Shown: one piece after another, positions 17,415 to 25,319 of the stretch
Layout of the letters: the number at the start of each line of letters is the position of its first letter
How positions within the stretch are numbered: position 1 is the stretch's first letter
Assembly (NCBI RefSeq): GCF_000429725.1
Contig: NZ_KE386944.1
Coordinates: forward strand, 62,001-126,000
DNA length: 64,000 nucleotides
From: Alkalicoccus chagannorensis DSM 18086
Lineage (GTDB): Bacteria > Bacillota > Bacilli > Bacillales > Salisediminibacteriaceae
Direction of reading: 5' to 3'
Made by a program: the position numbers and the translations under genes
Notes under the pieces: generated by a model
Databases searched by the model: none
Told to the model about the DNA's origin: nothing
What the model saw: only the letters and a program-made list of their open reading frames with translations

Positions 17415-18857
17415 ATGGAGAAAATGGAACAATGGTTTTCTGCAGATACGATGTTTGCTGATTTGGTCGGAGCGGCGAGTGATCTCATTTGGACTTACAT
17501 ATTGATTGCTTTTCTTCTCGGTCTGGGACTATATTTCACGCTGAGAATGAAATTCGTCCAGTTCCGCTTGTTCCCGCTGATGGTTAAAGAGCTGATTCGC
17601 GGTATGAACCGAGATGGGTTCAAAGAAAGAAAAGGAACCTCTCCTTTCCAGGCGTTCGCGATCAGCACGGCTGCGAGGGTAGGAACAGGAAATCTCGCCG
17701 GCGTTGCGATTGCGATTTCAGCTGGCGGCCCGGGAGCGATTTTCTGGATGTGGATCGTTGCATTGATCGGGGCTGCGACAGGATTCGTCGAGAGTACGCT
17801 CGCGCAGGTGTATAAAGTGAGGGATAAGGATGGATTCCGCGGCGGACCGGCCTATTACATGCAGCGTGGAATGAATTCACGCGGGATGGGCCTGTTATTC
17901 GCGTTTCTCATGATTTTCTGCTTCGGGTTGATTTTCAACGGTGTTCAGTCCAATACGATTTCAGATGCCTTCAGCGGCGCATTCACGATTGAACCGTGGA
18001 TGGTCGGTATCGTGATTGCCGTGTTGATGTCTTTCATTATCTTTGGAGGCATCCGACGAATTGCGGTGGTAGCCGAAGTAATCGTACCGGTTTTTGCTAT
18101 TACTTACGTTATCGCAGCGTTGGTGATTATGGTGATGAACATAGAAGCCGTTCCCGCAGTTATGTCGCTCATTTTCCTGAGTGCTTTTGGATTGGAAGAG
18201 GCCGTTGGCGGAACGATTGGTGCAGCAATCATGCTGGGTGTACAGCGGGGGCTGTTTTCCAATGAGGCCGGTATGGGTAGTGCACCAAACGCGGCTGCTA
18301 CGGTTTATGTAGACCATCCGGCTAAACAAGGACTGATTCAGTCACTGGCAGTGCTGATTGATACGATCATCATCTGTTCTGCGACCGCCTTTATCATTCT
18401 TCTTACCGATGTTTATCAGACGGGTGGGGACATGGAAGGCATTCAGCTTACACAGAATGCGCTTGCCGTCCATATGGGAGAATGGGCCGCTCCGATCATC
18501 GCCATCGCTGTCTTCTTCTTCGCGTTCAGCTCCCTGCTCGGCAACTATTACTATGGACAGGCCAACGTGGAGTTCATTTCGGAGAAGCCGCAGCTGCTGA
18601 TGGCGTTCCGCATTGCTTTCCTTGCTATGGTCGTCATCGGTTCAGCTATGGACCTGGAGGTCATCTGGGCTCTTGCTGATCTGTTCATGGGATCGATGGC
18701 CATTGTCAATCTGGTTGCGATTGCTATCCTCGGACCGATCGCGTTTCGCGTGCTGCGTCATTTCCAGGACCAGCGGCGCCGTGGACTCAATCCCGTTTTT
18801 TACAAAAACAGCATCAAAGAATTAAAAAACCTGGATGGATGGGAAGATCGTCCGTAA
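17415..18857 (+). CDS. Alanine/glycine:cation symporter (AGCS family)
   Basis: A 480-residue membrane protein taking up alanine or glycine with sodium. The family mark SPFQAFAISTAARVGTGNL is at residues about 77-95, followed by FWMWIVALIGAATGFVE and later RGLFSNEAGMGSAP, both standard for AGCS. About 11 membrane segments. Two ATGs, at 17415 and 17424, lie next to AGAGGAAGGAGG; the second has better spacing, so the true product may be three residues shorter. A sodium symporter fits a saline, alkaline niche. No riboswitch or terminator of clear shape is seen around it. Confidence 0.93.
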   Translation: MEKMEQWFSADTMFADLVGAASDLIWTYILIAFLLGLGLYFTLRMKFVQFRLFPLMVKELIRGMNRDGFKERKGTSPFQAFAISTAARVGTGNLAGVAIAISAGGPGAIFWMWIVALIGAATGFVESTLAQVYKVRDKDGFRGGPAYYMQRGMNSRGMGLLFAFLMIFCFGLIFNGVQSNTISDAFSGAFTIEPWMVGIVIAVLMSFIIFGGIRRIAVVAEVIVPVFAITYVIAALVIMVMNIEAVPAVMSLIFLSAFGLEEAVGGTIGAAIMLGVQRGLFSNEAGMGSAPNAAATVYVDHPAKQGLIQSLAVLIDTIIICSATAFIILLTDVYQTGGDMEGIQLTQNALAVHMGEWAAPIIAIAVFFFAFSSLLGNYYYGQANVEFISEKPQLLMAFRIAFLAMVVIGSAMDLEVIWALADLFMGSMAIVNLVAIAILGPIAFRVLRHFQDQRRRGLNPVFYKNSIKELKNLDGWEDRP

Positions 18858-19322
18858 ATCGAACGTGCTTTCATCCGGTGACAGCTTCATGGAGAGAGAG
18901 TTTTTGTTATATCCCTATCCGGAGAGAGTTCCTGCTAACCGGATGCAGGCTTGAACATCGCGTCGAGAACGTTTCTTCGGCGCGATTTCTCCATGTGCGG
19001 CGTCTGCTCATTAAAAGCTGAAAACGATACTGTGACCGGGATCAGCATCTACTACTCACATGTGGCGGTGACGAGAAGGAGGATCCTTTGTTCCTGCAGC
19101 CCGTCGACCCGATACTCCAAGTGACATACCAGGTAAACAGGGTATGCTCCGCCGTTTTTTTCGGCGGCTGCAGCAGTTCCAGTGCTTTGTATGAATATTC
19201 ACTTTCTATTCATTCTTTTTCATAAAATGTTTCCCTGGAAAGAATAAACCTTCATCGTAGTGTCAGTAAATTCCTTTTATTGTCGGTGAAGTGTGCGAAA
19301 ATTGAATATTTTATTATTATAC
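18858..19322. other. Gene-poor stretch between symporter and ABC operon
   Basis: No convincing gene. Noted: two GGAGAGAG motifs near 18890 and 18923, a CCGCCG-T7-CGGCGG inverted sequence at about 19151-19169, and an AAGGAGGATCC ribosome-site-like motif at 19077 ahead of a 45-codon TTG-started frame (19088 on) with no recognisable product. The sequence turns A/T-rich after 19200, ahead of the promoter at 19323. Confidence 0.5.
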
Positions 19323-19350
19323 TTGCATCATGCAGATTTCATGATAAAAT
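19323..19350 (+). promoter_or_regulatory. SigA-type promoter of the amino acid ABC operon
   Basis: TTGCAT, 16-base spacer, TAAAAT, with the ATG of the lipoprotein gene 60 bases further on. Confidence 0.7.
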
Positions 19351-19409
19351 ACAAAACATGAATAAAAATTAATTGTGTATTATAAACATAAAGAGAGGGA
19401 GAGACATTC

Positions 19410-20420
19410 ATGAAAAAAGCGGGATTTTTGATTGCAGGTGCGATGCTGTTTACTGCTGCGTGCGGTGCGGAAGAGAATGCACCGGAGCTGAATGAGACAG
19501 GCGGAAACAATGGAGACAACAACGTGGAAAACAACGCCGACACCAATGAAGCGGCAGACAATGAAGACACGGACGAGAACAATAACGAAGAAAACGGCGC
19601 CGAAAACGAGGAAGACGCGTATGAAGAAGGCGACACGCTGATCATGGGCACCTCGGCTGACTATCCGCCGTTTGAATACATTGAGACCGGCGAGAGCGAA
19701 GAAATCGTCGGATTTGATATCGATCTGGCCAACCGCATCACGGAAGAGCTCGGCTATGAGCTGGAAGTAGAAGACATGGACTTCGGGAGCCTGATTCCTG
19801 CGCTGGATACAGACCGTGTCGATTTCGTCATGGCAGGGATGCGTCCGACCGAAGAGCGCCGGGAGAATGCGGACTTCTCCGATATCTACTTCCGCAGCGC
19901 CCACTCGATCGTGACAGCAGCGGACAGCGGCATTGAAGACGTCGATGATCTGGAAGGCATGACGCTCGGTGTCCAGCTTGGTTCCATTCAGGAAGGCCAG
20001 GCAGAAGAGCTGCAGGAAGATGTGGAGGGCATTGAAGTAGAAACACGCGACCGCATTCCGGAAATGATTCAGGAAATTCATACGAACCGTTTCGACGCGG
20101 TGATTCTCGCGGATACCGTAGCGGATAACTACACGGATGATAACGACGATCTGACAAGCTTCACCCTGCCGAACGAAGCAGAAGAAGACGGCAACGCGAT
20201 CGCATTCCAGCTGGACAGCCAGCTGACTGAAGAGTTCAACGGTGTCCTGGCTGAGCTGGAAGAGAGTGGCGAGCTGGATGAGCTGATCCTCGAATGGTTC
20301 GACGGCGATGTCGCAGATGCCGCAGGAGCAGGCGAAGACGAGGAAGAGACAGAAGAAGACAACGATGCCGAAAACAACGAAGAAGCAGATGAGGATAACA
20401 ACAACACGAACGAAGACTAA
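19410..20420 (+). CDS. Amino acid ABC transporter, substrate-binding lipoprotein
   Basis: A 336-residue exported lipoprotein: signal peptide with lipobox FTAACG (Cys19), then a low-complexity linker of about 50 residues rich in Asn, Asp and Glu, and the SBP_bac_3 domain from about residue 73 (TLIMGTSADYPPFEYI, VGFDIDLANRI, FGSLIPALDTDRVDFVMAGM). The C-terminal 35 residues are again a Glu/Asp/Asn tail. The domain fits polar amino acids. It is the first gene of an operon with permease and ATPase. The acidic tails at both ends are more than the family needs and suit a surface protein in high salt. Confidence 0.92.
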   Translation: MKKAGFLIAGAMLFTAACGAEENAPELNETGGNNGDNNVENNADTNEAADNEDTDENNNEENGAENEEDAYEEGDTLIMGTSADYPPFEYIETGESEEIVGFDIDLANRITEELGYELEVEDMDFGSLIPALDTDRVDFVMAGMRPTEERRENADFSDIYFRSAHSIVTAADSGIEDVDDLEGMTLGVQLGSIQEGQAEELQEDVEGIEVETRDRIPEMIQEIHTNRFDAVILADTVADNYTDDNDDLTSFTLPNEAEEDGNAIAFQLDSQLTEEFNGVLAELEESGELDELILEWFDGDVADAAGAGEDEEETEEDNDAENNEEADEDNNNTNED

Positions 20421-20439
20421 GAGAGGATGACTGCCGTTT

Positions 20440-21099
20440 ATGGGTTTAGATTTTGCCGCCCTTGCCCCGAGTTATCCATTTATACTCCGGGGCATCTGGG
20501 TGACACTCCAAATTGTAGCCGTAGCCGCCGTGCTCGGCTTTCTTTTTGGTGTCATCCTGAGTCTTATGAAAATCGGACGATTCACCTTTCTCCGCTGGAT
20601 TGCGGATGCCTATACTTCGGTTTTCCGCGGAACGCCGCTCGTCCTGCAGCTGATGATCATTTACTTCGGTCTGCCGCAGGTGCTCGGGATTGAGATTGCT
20701 CCGTTCGTCGCGGCTTTCTCGGCGTTTGCCCTTAACTCTGCCGCCTACGTTTCCGAAATTATCCGGGCCGGCATCAATGCCGTCGACCAGGGCCAGAAGG
20801 AAGCCGCCCAGGCTCTCGGCATTTCCTACGGGGAAATGATGAAAGACATTATTCTGCCGCAGGCGATGAAAAATATTCTGCCTGCGTTGATGAACGAATT
20901 TATTACATTGACGAAGGAATCCGCCATTGTCACCACGATCGGGGTTATGGATATCATGCGCCGCGCCTACATTGTCGGGGGAGAGACATTCTCTTATTTC
21001 GAACCACTTTTGTTTGCCGGCTTTATCTACTACTGCCTCGTGATGGTGCTGACAGTACTCGGACGTCTTGTTGAGAGGAGGCTGCGTCAGAGTGATTAA
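20440..21099 (+). CDS. Amino acid ABC transporter permease
   Basis: A 219-residue inner membrane permease of the HisMQ/GlnP type with five membrane segments. The coupling-helix region reads [21 protein letters not shown], the standard EAA loop that touches the ATPase. The start ATG at 20440 has GAGAGGATG before it. The stop overlaps the start of the ATPase gene by 8 bases, so translation is coupled. One permease gene implies a homodimer in the complex. Confidence 0.94.
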   Translation: MGLDFAALAPSYPFILRGIWVTLQIVAVAAVLGFLFGVILSLMKIGRFTFLRWIADAYTSVFRGTPLVLQLMIIYFGLPQVLGIEIAPFVAAFSAFALNSAAYVSEIIRAGINAVDQGQKEAAQALGISYGEMMKDIILPQAMKNILPALMNEFITLTKESAIVTTIGVMDIMRRAYIVGGETFSYFEPLLFAGFIYYCLVMVLTVLGRLVERRLRQSD

Positions 21100-21814
21100 A
21101 GCTGAACACCTGCACAAATCGTTTGGTGATAACGAAGTGCTCTCCGATATAACGACAACGATCGAAGACGGGGAGGTCGTGACCGTCATCGGTCCGTCCG
21201 GTTCCGGTAAATCGACGTACCTCCGCTGTCTGAACCTGCTGGAAACGCCGACGAAGGGAAAGATCTGGATTGACGATGTGGAAGTAACGGATCCAAAGTC
21301 TGATATCATGAAGGTCCGCGAGAACATCGGGATGGTCTTCCAGCACTTTCATCTCTTCCCGCATTTAACGGTCCGTGAGAACATTACGTATGCTCCGATG
21401 AAAGTGAAAGGGAAATCGAAGGCGGAAGCCAATCAGATTGCAGATCGTCTGCTCGAGCAGGTAGGTCTGTCGGATAAAGCGGATGCATATCCGAGCCGTC
21501 TTTCCGGCGGCCAGAAGCAGCGTGTGGCGATCGCACGCGCACTTGCGATGGAACCGACGGCCATGCTGTTTGACGAGCCGACGTCGGCACTGGACCCGGA
21601 AATGGTCAAAGAGGTGCTGGACGTCATGAAGTCGCTCGCCGATTCCGGTATGACGATGATCATCGTCACTCATGAAATGGGCTTTGCCCGTGAAGTGGCC
21701 GACCGGGTGCTGTTTTTGGATGAAGGAAAGCTGGTGGAGGAAGCCTCTCCGGTCACATTTTTCGAAAATCCGAAAACAGAGCGGGCGCAGGACTTTCTCA
21801 GCAAAATTTTATAA
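21092..21814 (+). CDS. Amino acid ABC transporter ATP-binding protein
   Basis: A 240-residue ATPase of the GlnQ/HisP type: Walker [11 protein letters not shown]-loop in [11 protein letters not shown], signature [14 protein letters not shown], Walker [11 protein letters not shown] and H-loop THEMGFA. The start is GTG at 21092 because AGGAGG lies about 10 bases ahead and the protein then begins with the family's usual [11 protein letters not shown]; the longer frame is inside the permease gene. It ends the operon and is followed by a terminator. Confidence 0.95.
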   Translation: MIKAEHLHKSFGDNEVLSDITTTIEDGEVVTVIGPSGSGKSTYLRCLNLLETPTKGKIWIDDVEVTDPKSDIMKVRENIGMVFQHFHLFPHLTVRENITYAPMKVKGKSKAEANQIADRLLEQVGLSDKADAYPSRLSGGQKQRVAIARALAMEPTAMLFDEPTSALDPEMVKEVLDVMKSLADSGMTMIIVTHEMGFAREVADRVLFLDEGKLVEEASPVTFFENPKTERAQDFLSKIL

Positions 21815-21841
21815 CAGCGGTCCGGAAACGAGCCGCTGCAG

Positions 21842-21883
21842 AAAAGCCCGTACAGAAGCAGCCATCTTCTGTACGGGCTTTTT
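21842..21883 (+). terminator. Terminator of the amino acid ABC operon
   Basis: A 17-bp perfect stem, AAAAGCCCGTACAGAAG and its complement, with a 7-base loop; the right arm ends in the T run. Confidence 0.94.
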
Positions 21884-21891
21884 AAAAGTAT

Positions 21892-22022
21892 AAGACTGTA
21901 TACGTTCTCATACAGGGTGACGGCGTAGCCGGCTGCTCGGGAAGCAGGAAGCCCCCCAGCTTCCCTCAAAGAACCTGTGGTACACGCCGTTCCGAACAAA
22001 AGGCGCTCCGCGCTTTTGTTCC
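21892..22022 (+). repeat. Class A interspersed repeat
   Basis: Full-length copy: GTATACGTTCTCATACAGGG, TGACGGCGTAGCCGGCTGC, TCGGGAAGCAGGAAG, CCCTCAAAGAACCTGTGG, and the hairpin AACAAAAGGCGC-TCC-GCGCTTTTGTT. A second start of the same element (GATGTTTTCATCGAAGGAGA) follows directly at about 22032, without the middle part. Confidence 0.88.
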
Positions 22023-22324
22023 GTGATCAGAATGGTAGATGTTTTCATCGAAGGAGACGGCGCCGGACGCTTTTGGTGCATGGGAAAAAGAAGAACAGCG
22101 GCGCGTGGCCCAATTTTCGGAACCAAGCGTCCCTATGGCAGGAGAAGCTTGCTCAAAGCAGCTGCGTACTGGCTCAAAACAAGCGAGGTGGCTCAAAAAA
22201 ATCCGAGAGCGACCTGCCTCCGACGCCGAACGACCGTAAGCGTCAAAGAATACGTACCTGTCGAGACACGTGCGCTTTATCTATACTGAAAGCAAGCCAG
22301 TAGATAAGGTGGCATGATGTATGA

Positions 22325-22792
22325 GTAACGTTACTTATGGGCAGGAGGACCGGAAACCGACATCCCATTCCTATATGTAGGCCTATGCTTCGGCAGTGGA
22401 AGAGGTGCCATGCGTCGTCTTTGACTACCTGCCACGCTTCCCGAAAACACGAGGCGCCGCTCGCCTTTTTAGAAGGGTTCGAGGGAACCCTGTTCGCTGA
22501 TGCCCATGTCACTTATCGAAAGGTGGCGGAGAAGCAGCCGGGGATCTCCCTTGCCGGCTGCTGGGCGCACGCCCGCCGAAAGTTTGTGGAGGCCACACAC
22601 GGAAATAGCGGTTCGGGGATCAGTCATGATGGCGTTGCTTGGATTGGGAAGATCTACGATCTTCATCATGCGTACCTGCGCTATCTGTTGGAAACCCTGC
22701 CGAACCTGCCCTCCCTGGAGCCCGATGTTCTAAAGGAGTACCTGCCGTGGGCGCCGGCCATGCAGGAAGCCTTTGTGTTCAGGCCGGAATAA
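22325..22792 (+). pseudogene. tnpC: IS66 transposase (TnpC) fragment
   Basis: A remnant of the large IS66 transposase. One frame reads GRKPTSHSYM-stop-AYASA, where the family has a Trp after SYM, so TGG became TAG; it goes on as VVFDYLPRFPKTRG. The reading then shifts to the frame LAFLEGFEGTLFADAHVTY...LAGCWAHARRKF, the best-conserved IS66 stretch, and stops at 22792 after YLPWAPAMQEAF. The zipper, zinc-finger and N-terminal part, and the C-terminal part with the last catalytic residue, are absent. The gene cannot make an active enzyme. Confidence 0.88.
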
Positions 22793-22869
22793 GCGTTACC
22801 AGCGGCCGATGGGCCGTATGCCGTTCTTCAAAAAGAGAAAGGGATACGGATTTTTGGCGTGCCCGAGCA

Positions 22870-22990
22870 GAAGGCGACGACTCCGACAGGATGAGCGCCG
22901 TCTGAAAATCCCTTCTTCCCCGGAGAGGGGAAGAAGTAGTTGAAGACAAGCCCTGCGGAAAGCGTTCGCCTGGAGCGGCAGGCACGCCGT
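22870..22990 (+). repeat. Class B repeat inside the IS66 remnant
   Basis: AAGGCGACGACTCCGACAGG at the left and GCGGAAAGCGTTCGCCTGGA at the right, with an inner CTTCTTCCCC-GGAGA-GGGGAAGAAG hairpin. It lies inside the inverted repeats of the IS remnant, so it came with the element or entered it later. Confidence 0.6.
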
Positions 22991-23187
22991 GCCTGATTTC
23001 CGTAGGTATTCTTTAACGCTTACGAACGACCCGCCTGTTGCAGGAAAGCAGCTCAAACATTCAGCGGACCCGACCTGCTTCAACCATGTGTCCGTCAGAG
23101 AGGGGGCGACCGCCCCTTCCTGCAGCAGTTTTAAAAGCGGATTCGGCGGGTAGAGGATGGTAAACACGGGACGTCAGGAGGATAAAC

Positions 23188-23649
23188 GTGAAGAAGACCC
23201 TGCTCTATGCTGCGCCGCTGCTGCTGCTTGCCGCCTGCGGTGACGAAAACAACGTGAACAACCATGATGGAGAAGAGAACAACATCAACAACGTCGAGCC
23301 TGAGAATGAGAGTGAAGAGAATGAACAGGCCGCGGATTCAGATGATCCTCTGGCAGCCATGGAAGCCCATCTGGAAGGGGAGGAAGGCTTTGATATCGGG
23401 GAGACGTCCGACCGGGACTACGAATCGATCGGAGCAGAACAAGGCTATGGCCTGGAACTGGATGGAGAAGAGATCGATCTCTACTTGTTTGAGCCGGACC
23501 ATGACACGCTTTCAGACGTGGAAGACAGCGGTATGATCGACACCGAAGACGGAGAACAGGAAGCGGAAGTGAACGGAGAAATCGTGCTGACCGGCTATGA
23601 AGACCATCCGGAAGCAGACCGTATCTCGACTGCTTTCCACACGTATTAA
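23188..23649 (+). CDS. Acidic Asn-rich lipoprotein
   Basis: A 153-residue exported lipoprotein of unknown role. Signal peptide MKKTLLYAAPLLLLAACG with the lipobox Cys at residue 17, then a linker rich in Asn, Glu and Asp (NNVNNHDGEENNINN) and a soluble acidic domain without a known motif. The GTG start has CAGGAGG before it. It is followed after 13 bases by the DinB gene, so both are on one transcript. It resembles the linker of the ABC binding protein at 19410 in composition only. Confidence 0.75.
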   Translation: MKKTLLYAAPLLLLAACGDENNVNNHDGEENNINNVEPENESEENEQAADSDDPLAAMEAHLEGEEGFDIGETSDRDYESIGAEQGYGLELDGEEIDLYLFEPDHDTLSDVEDSGMIDTEDGEQEAEVNGEIVLTGYEDHPEADRISTAFHTY

Positions 23650-23662
23650 GAGGAGGATGACC

Positions 23663-24121
23663 ATGTATAAAAACGAAGTTTATCTGAAAAATTATTTTCT
23701 CTCGCACCGCCTCGTGACTAGAGATCTGATCAGCTACATCAACGAAGGGTCGTACAGCTACCGGCCGACGGAAACGTCGATGACGGCCGCGGAACTTGTG
23801 GAGCATATGCTGACGACAGCTTATCAGTTCGCCGCAATGGCCGCGGAAAAGGATCCGGCGCCGCTGCACGAGGAAAGGGAGCAGCTGTCTCTGGAGGCTA
23901 TGGCGGAACGGTACACGTCAGAAACCGTCCGGCTCATTGAAACGATGGATACCGAGCACCTCGAGAAGGAAATTGATCTGAGCAGCACCCTCGGCGTAAA
24001 AGCACCAGCCTGGAAAGTGGTTGAAATGATGATCGATCATGAGATCAACCACAAAGGTAATCTGTTCGTCTATATCCGCGAGCTCGGCCACACCGAGCTG
24101 CCGATGTTTGTCAAAGCCTGA
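23663..24121 (+). CDS. DinB family protein
   Basis: A 152-residue four-helix protein of the DinB/YfiT superfamily, most likely a metal-binding hydrolase or thiol-linked enzyme. The metal ligands expected for the fold are visible as ELVEHML near residue 43 and DHEINHKGNL near residue 127 (His-x3-His). The start ATG at 23663 follows AAGAGGAGGATG; the longer frame lies in the lipoprotein gene. The substrate is unknown. It ends the small operon and is followed by a strong terminator. Confidence 0.85.
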   Translation: MYKNEVYLKNYFLSHRLVTRDLISYINEGSYSYRPTETSMTAAELVEHMLTTAYQFAAMAAEKDPAPLHEEREQLSLEAMAERYTSETVRLIETMDTEHLEKEIDLSSTLGVKAPAWKVVEMMIDHEINHKGNLFVYIRELGHTELPMFVKA

Positions 24122-24139
24122 TAGAAAAGCGTGAAATAC

Positions 24140-24183
24140 AAAGCCGGCGGGAAGCAGTGATGCCTCCCGCCGGCTTTTTTTCT
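24140..24183 (+). terminator. Terminator after the DinB gene
   Basis: AAAGCCGGCGGGA, short loop, TCCCGCCGGCTTT and a further T run. Convergent to the AEC carrier gene ending at 24255; it may act for both strands, since A runs are on the left side as well. Confidence 0.9.
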
Positions 24184-24254
24184 ATGGAGGTTGATCGTCT
24201 TCCAACAGAAAACCAAAGCTGGTGTCGTCCGCTTCGGGCGTTCAGTCCAAAAGG

Positions 24255-25148
24255 TTACACGATCGACAGGAGGAATGTGATCGTGAAAATGCTGAGCAGC
24301 GTGGAGACGAGCGTCACGGCGGAGACGTAGCGCGGCTGGCTGTCAAACTGGACAGCGAACATGACAATCGTCGCGGCAGACGGCATGGCTGCAGAGACAA
24401 TCAGCACTTGAGCGAGGAGGGGATCCATCGGCATCAGCAGGGTCAGTCCGTACGCAAGCGCAGGAGAAACGAACAGCCGGACGAGAACGCCGTAGGTGAC
24501 ATGGCCCCATTCAAAGCTTTCCACGTCCATGTTGGCGAGCTGCATCCCGAGAATAATCATGACGAGCGGAATCGCTGCAGCGGCTACGATATCCACCCCG
24601 CCCATCAGATTTTCCGGCATGGTAAGCGGCGTACTCTGCATCATGACAGCGAGCAGCAGTGCATACGTCACCGGCATAGACAGCACGCTTTTGACAGCAT
24701 ACCGGGCGCCGGCATGGCCTTTCGCGGCATAGTAGACGCCGAAAATATTCATGATAATCGCCTGAATGACCATAAAGGAGACGGCATAGGCAAACCCGTC
24801 CTGTCCGTAGGCAAACAAAATAATCGGGGCGCCGTAGTTTCCGGCGTTCATGAATGCCGTCGCGAGAATCCAGCCGCTCTCCCGTTCTTCCGGCTGCCGG
24901 GCAAGAAAAGCAGCCGCTTTATTAAAGAGGATCAGCACAAACAGGAGCGCCGCAGCAAAAATCAGCATGTACATATACTGGGCGTCGATGTCTGCCTCAT
25001 AAAACGTCTGAAACACAAGCGCCGGTGTCGCGACGTACAATGCTACGACCGAGACCGGCTTCACATCGAGTTTTTTCCATTTCTGAACCGCATAGCCGGC
25101 CGCAAATACGCATAAAACTGGTAACACTACGTCGACAAAAATCGTCAT
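24255..25148 (-). CDS. AEC family transporter
   Basis: A 297-residue membrane protein of the auxin efflux carrier family, with ten predicted membrane segments in two inverted halves. MNAGNYGAPIILFAYG, with the broken-helix Asn-Pro-type region, and the final SAAMPSAATIVMFAVQFD are typical. Bacterial members move malate, malonate or similar dicarboxylates; the substrate here is open. The start at 25148 follows ACAGGAGG by ten bases. A stand-alone gene divergent from the chemoreceptor. Confidence 0.88.
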   Translation of the reverse strand: MTIFVDVVLPVLCVFAAGYAVQKWKKLDVKPVSVVALYVATPALVFQTFYEADIDAQYMYMLIFAAALLFVLILFNKAAAFLARQPEERESGWILATAFMNAGNYGAPIILFAYGQDGFAYAVSFMVIQAIIMNIFGVYYAAKGHAGARYAVKSVLSMPVTYALLLAVMMQSTPLTMPENLMGGVDIVAAAAIPLVMIILGMQLANMDVESFEWGHVTYGVLVRLFVSPALAYGLTLLMPMDPLLAQVLIVSAAMPSAATIVMFAVQFDSQPRYVSAVTLVSTLLSIFTITFLLSIV

Positions 25149-25319
25149 ATAGATAAGGCCTCCTGTTTTACCCAACTGAACAGGCAGAAAGAAAGGATGC
25201 TTGCTCCGACCTGGGTAGGATGAAGATGGTTTTCTAATATAGGTATCAGGGTATATTTGATTAGATATTCATTTCGCATTACAATGTATGTACAACGAAC
25301 GTAGGAGAGGATGCACATC

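Larger units (their letters stand above)
22236..23023 (+). mobile_element. IS66-family element, internally deleted, with 8-bp target duplication
   Basis: Starts GTAAGCGTCAAAGAATAC and ends with the inverted form (GTATTCTTTAACGCTTAC), one mismatch in 18 bases; IS66 elements are known to start with GTAA. GAACGACC occurs on both sides (22228-22235 and 23024-23031), and 8 bp is the known IS66 duplication size. The element is 788 bp, against about 2.5 kb for complete ones; only part of the transposase gene remains, and a class B repeat sits at the right (22870-22990). Confidence 0.9.
22150..23085 (+). repeat. Class C repeat, third copy, split by the IS66 remnant
   Basis: Left part to 22235: two GGCTCAAAA motifs, GCGAGGTGGCTCAAAAA, then GAGAGCGACCTGCC. 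Right part from 23032: CCGCCTGTTGCAGG, AGCTCAAACATTC, GACCCGACCTGCTTCAACC. Joined end to end, with one copy of the 8-base duplication, they follow the order of the 48.5-kb copies: GGCTCAAAA, GGAGGCGACCCGC, GCCCGCTCGGCAGG, GACTCAAACGTTGG, GCGACCCGCTTTTGAACC. Confidence 0.8.

Noticed and set aside
18880-19010. Glycine riboswitch near the AGCS symporter
   Set aside because: Two GGAGAGAG motifs suggested one, but the conserved core and the closing part are absent and it lies downstream of the gene.
19088-19225. 45-codon TTG frame after an AAGGAGGATCC motif
   Set aside because: The peptide (LFLQPVDPILQ start) has no similarity I know of and runs through an inverted repeat; the ribosome-like motif alone is not enough.
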